DNA from: Hippopus hippopus
Lineage: Eukaryota > Mollusca > Bivalvia > Cardiida > Cardiidae
Direction of reading: 5' to 3'
Assembly (NCBI GenBank): GCA_946811185.2
Contig: OX328109.1
Span: 44,004,129 to 44,068,128 of the forward strand
Length of the DNA: 64,000 bases
Part shown: in pieces, positions 63,453-64,000 of the stretch
Numbering within the stretch: the stretch's first letter is position 1
How the letters are laid out: each line of letters opens with the position of its first letter
The notes under the pieces: generated by a model
What the model was told of the DNA's origin: nothing
The model's input: only the letters and a program-made list of their open reading frames with translations
The model's database searches: none
Program-made: the position numbers and the translations under genes

Positions 63453-64000
63453 CAACAACAAATATCATCCGGAGGCAGAATTGTGTGATATATATTACCT
63501 TCTTTTTTAATCATTTGAAACTCATTCCGTTTTTTATGATATTTCTCAATTTTTCTCATATCTGATGTAATTTGGTGGACAAATTATTTGTTTTTCAATA
63601 AGTGTCTCGTGTTTAATTTGTTTTCAAGTGAATAAACGTTAATTCATAATTTTCATTGTCATCCTAGTGAATGCCATTTGCTTCTACTAGTTCAAATAAA
63701 ACTCATTTAGGGGTAAAAAGTAAAATGAAATGTTGACGGGATATGAAAACTGGAAATGTGGAAAATTTGAGAAAGCGAAAGAAGTGCATAAATAATTAAA
63801 CAAACGATAAAAATAAGCAAATAAAAAGATAAATAAATGAAGTGAAATGGGTATCTGATGATTTACACGTGATTTTTCATCATAATTCAAATTTTCATAA
63901 TTTATCAAGTTTGATTCTCAGATTAGCCTGTTCAAAAAGTATCTGCATTTAAAACTTAATCACTCATAAATATGAGGAACACTCTTTAGATGTACAATTT
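63453..64000. other. No feature seen
   Basis: A/T-rich DNA to the window edge; no supported gene or repeat family. Confidence 0.4.

Overview
This is eukaryotic DNA, most likely from a mollusc and probably a bivalve (a dreissenid is possible). The signs are a single protein gene split into small exons by large GT-AG introns, an AT-rich background, many microsatellites, and very dense short palindromic DNA elements mixed with tRNA-derived SINEs. There is no operon, plasmid, phage or CRISPR structure. Host assignment is inference from genome style.

The one gene I can support is a plus-strand SLC6 neurotransmitter:sodium symporter, best read as a serotonin transporter (SERT/SLC6A4-like). Thirteen coding exons between 14212 and 40799 chain in phase into about 530 residues ending in a stop codon. 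They cover the end of TM1, TM2 to TM12 and the cytoplasmic tail. The expected two cysteines and N-glycosylation sites of extracellular loop 2, the chloride-site residues of TM6/TM7 and the Na2-site residues of TM8 are visible. The N-terminus and most of TM1, including the amine-binding Asp, were not found and probably lie left of the window.

The rest is repeat sequence. For convenience I name the families. A: ~260 bp foldback, GAGCCATGCTCTG ends, GCCTGCGC core hairpin. B: ~255 bp, ACACGCGAAAAGGGGCATTC ends. C: ~230 bp, GGAGAAAATGC hairpin. D: ~210 bp, GATCAGACTGCAC hairpin. E: ~450 bp. G and H: larger foldbacks. S1 to S3: tRNA-derived SINEs. J: a two-copy repeat with promoter-like motifs. K-type: tandem modules. 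The four small families carry hairpins whose two arms change together from copy to copy. Family A copies sit within about 50 bp of five exons of the transporter gene.

Layout. 1-14.2 kb: intron or upstream DNA with repeats and a 72-bp minisatellite. 14.2-40.8 kb: the transporter gene, with a 33-bp minisatellite, a mariner relic and a Tc1-like MITE in its introns. 40.8-49 kb: downstream repeats. 49-52.7 kb: a 3.7 kb unit bounded by long inverted repeats and lacking obvious genes. 53.4-53.5 kb: a possible promoter/first exon of another gene. 54-64 kb: more foldbacks, a VNTR array and a broken Tc1 transposase.

I found no complete new biological system. The most interesting signals are the co-varying palindrome arms, the MITE-abutted splice acceptor, and the 3.7 kb inverted-repeat unit.
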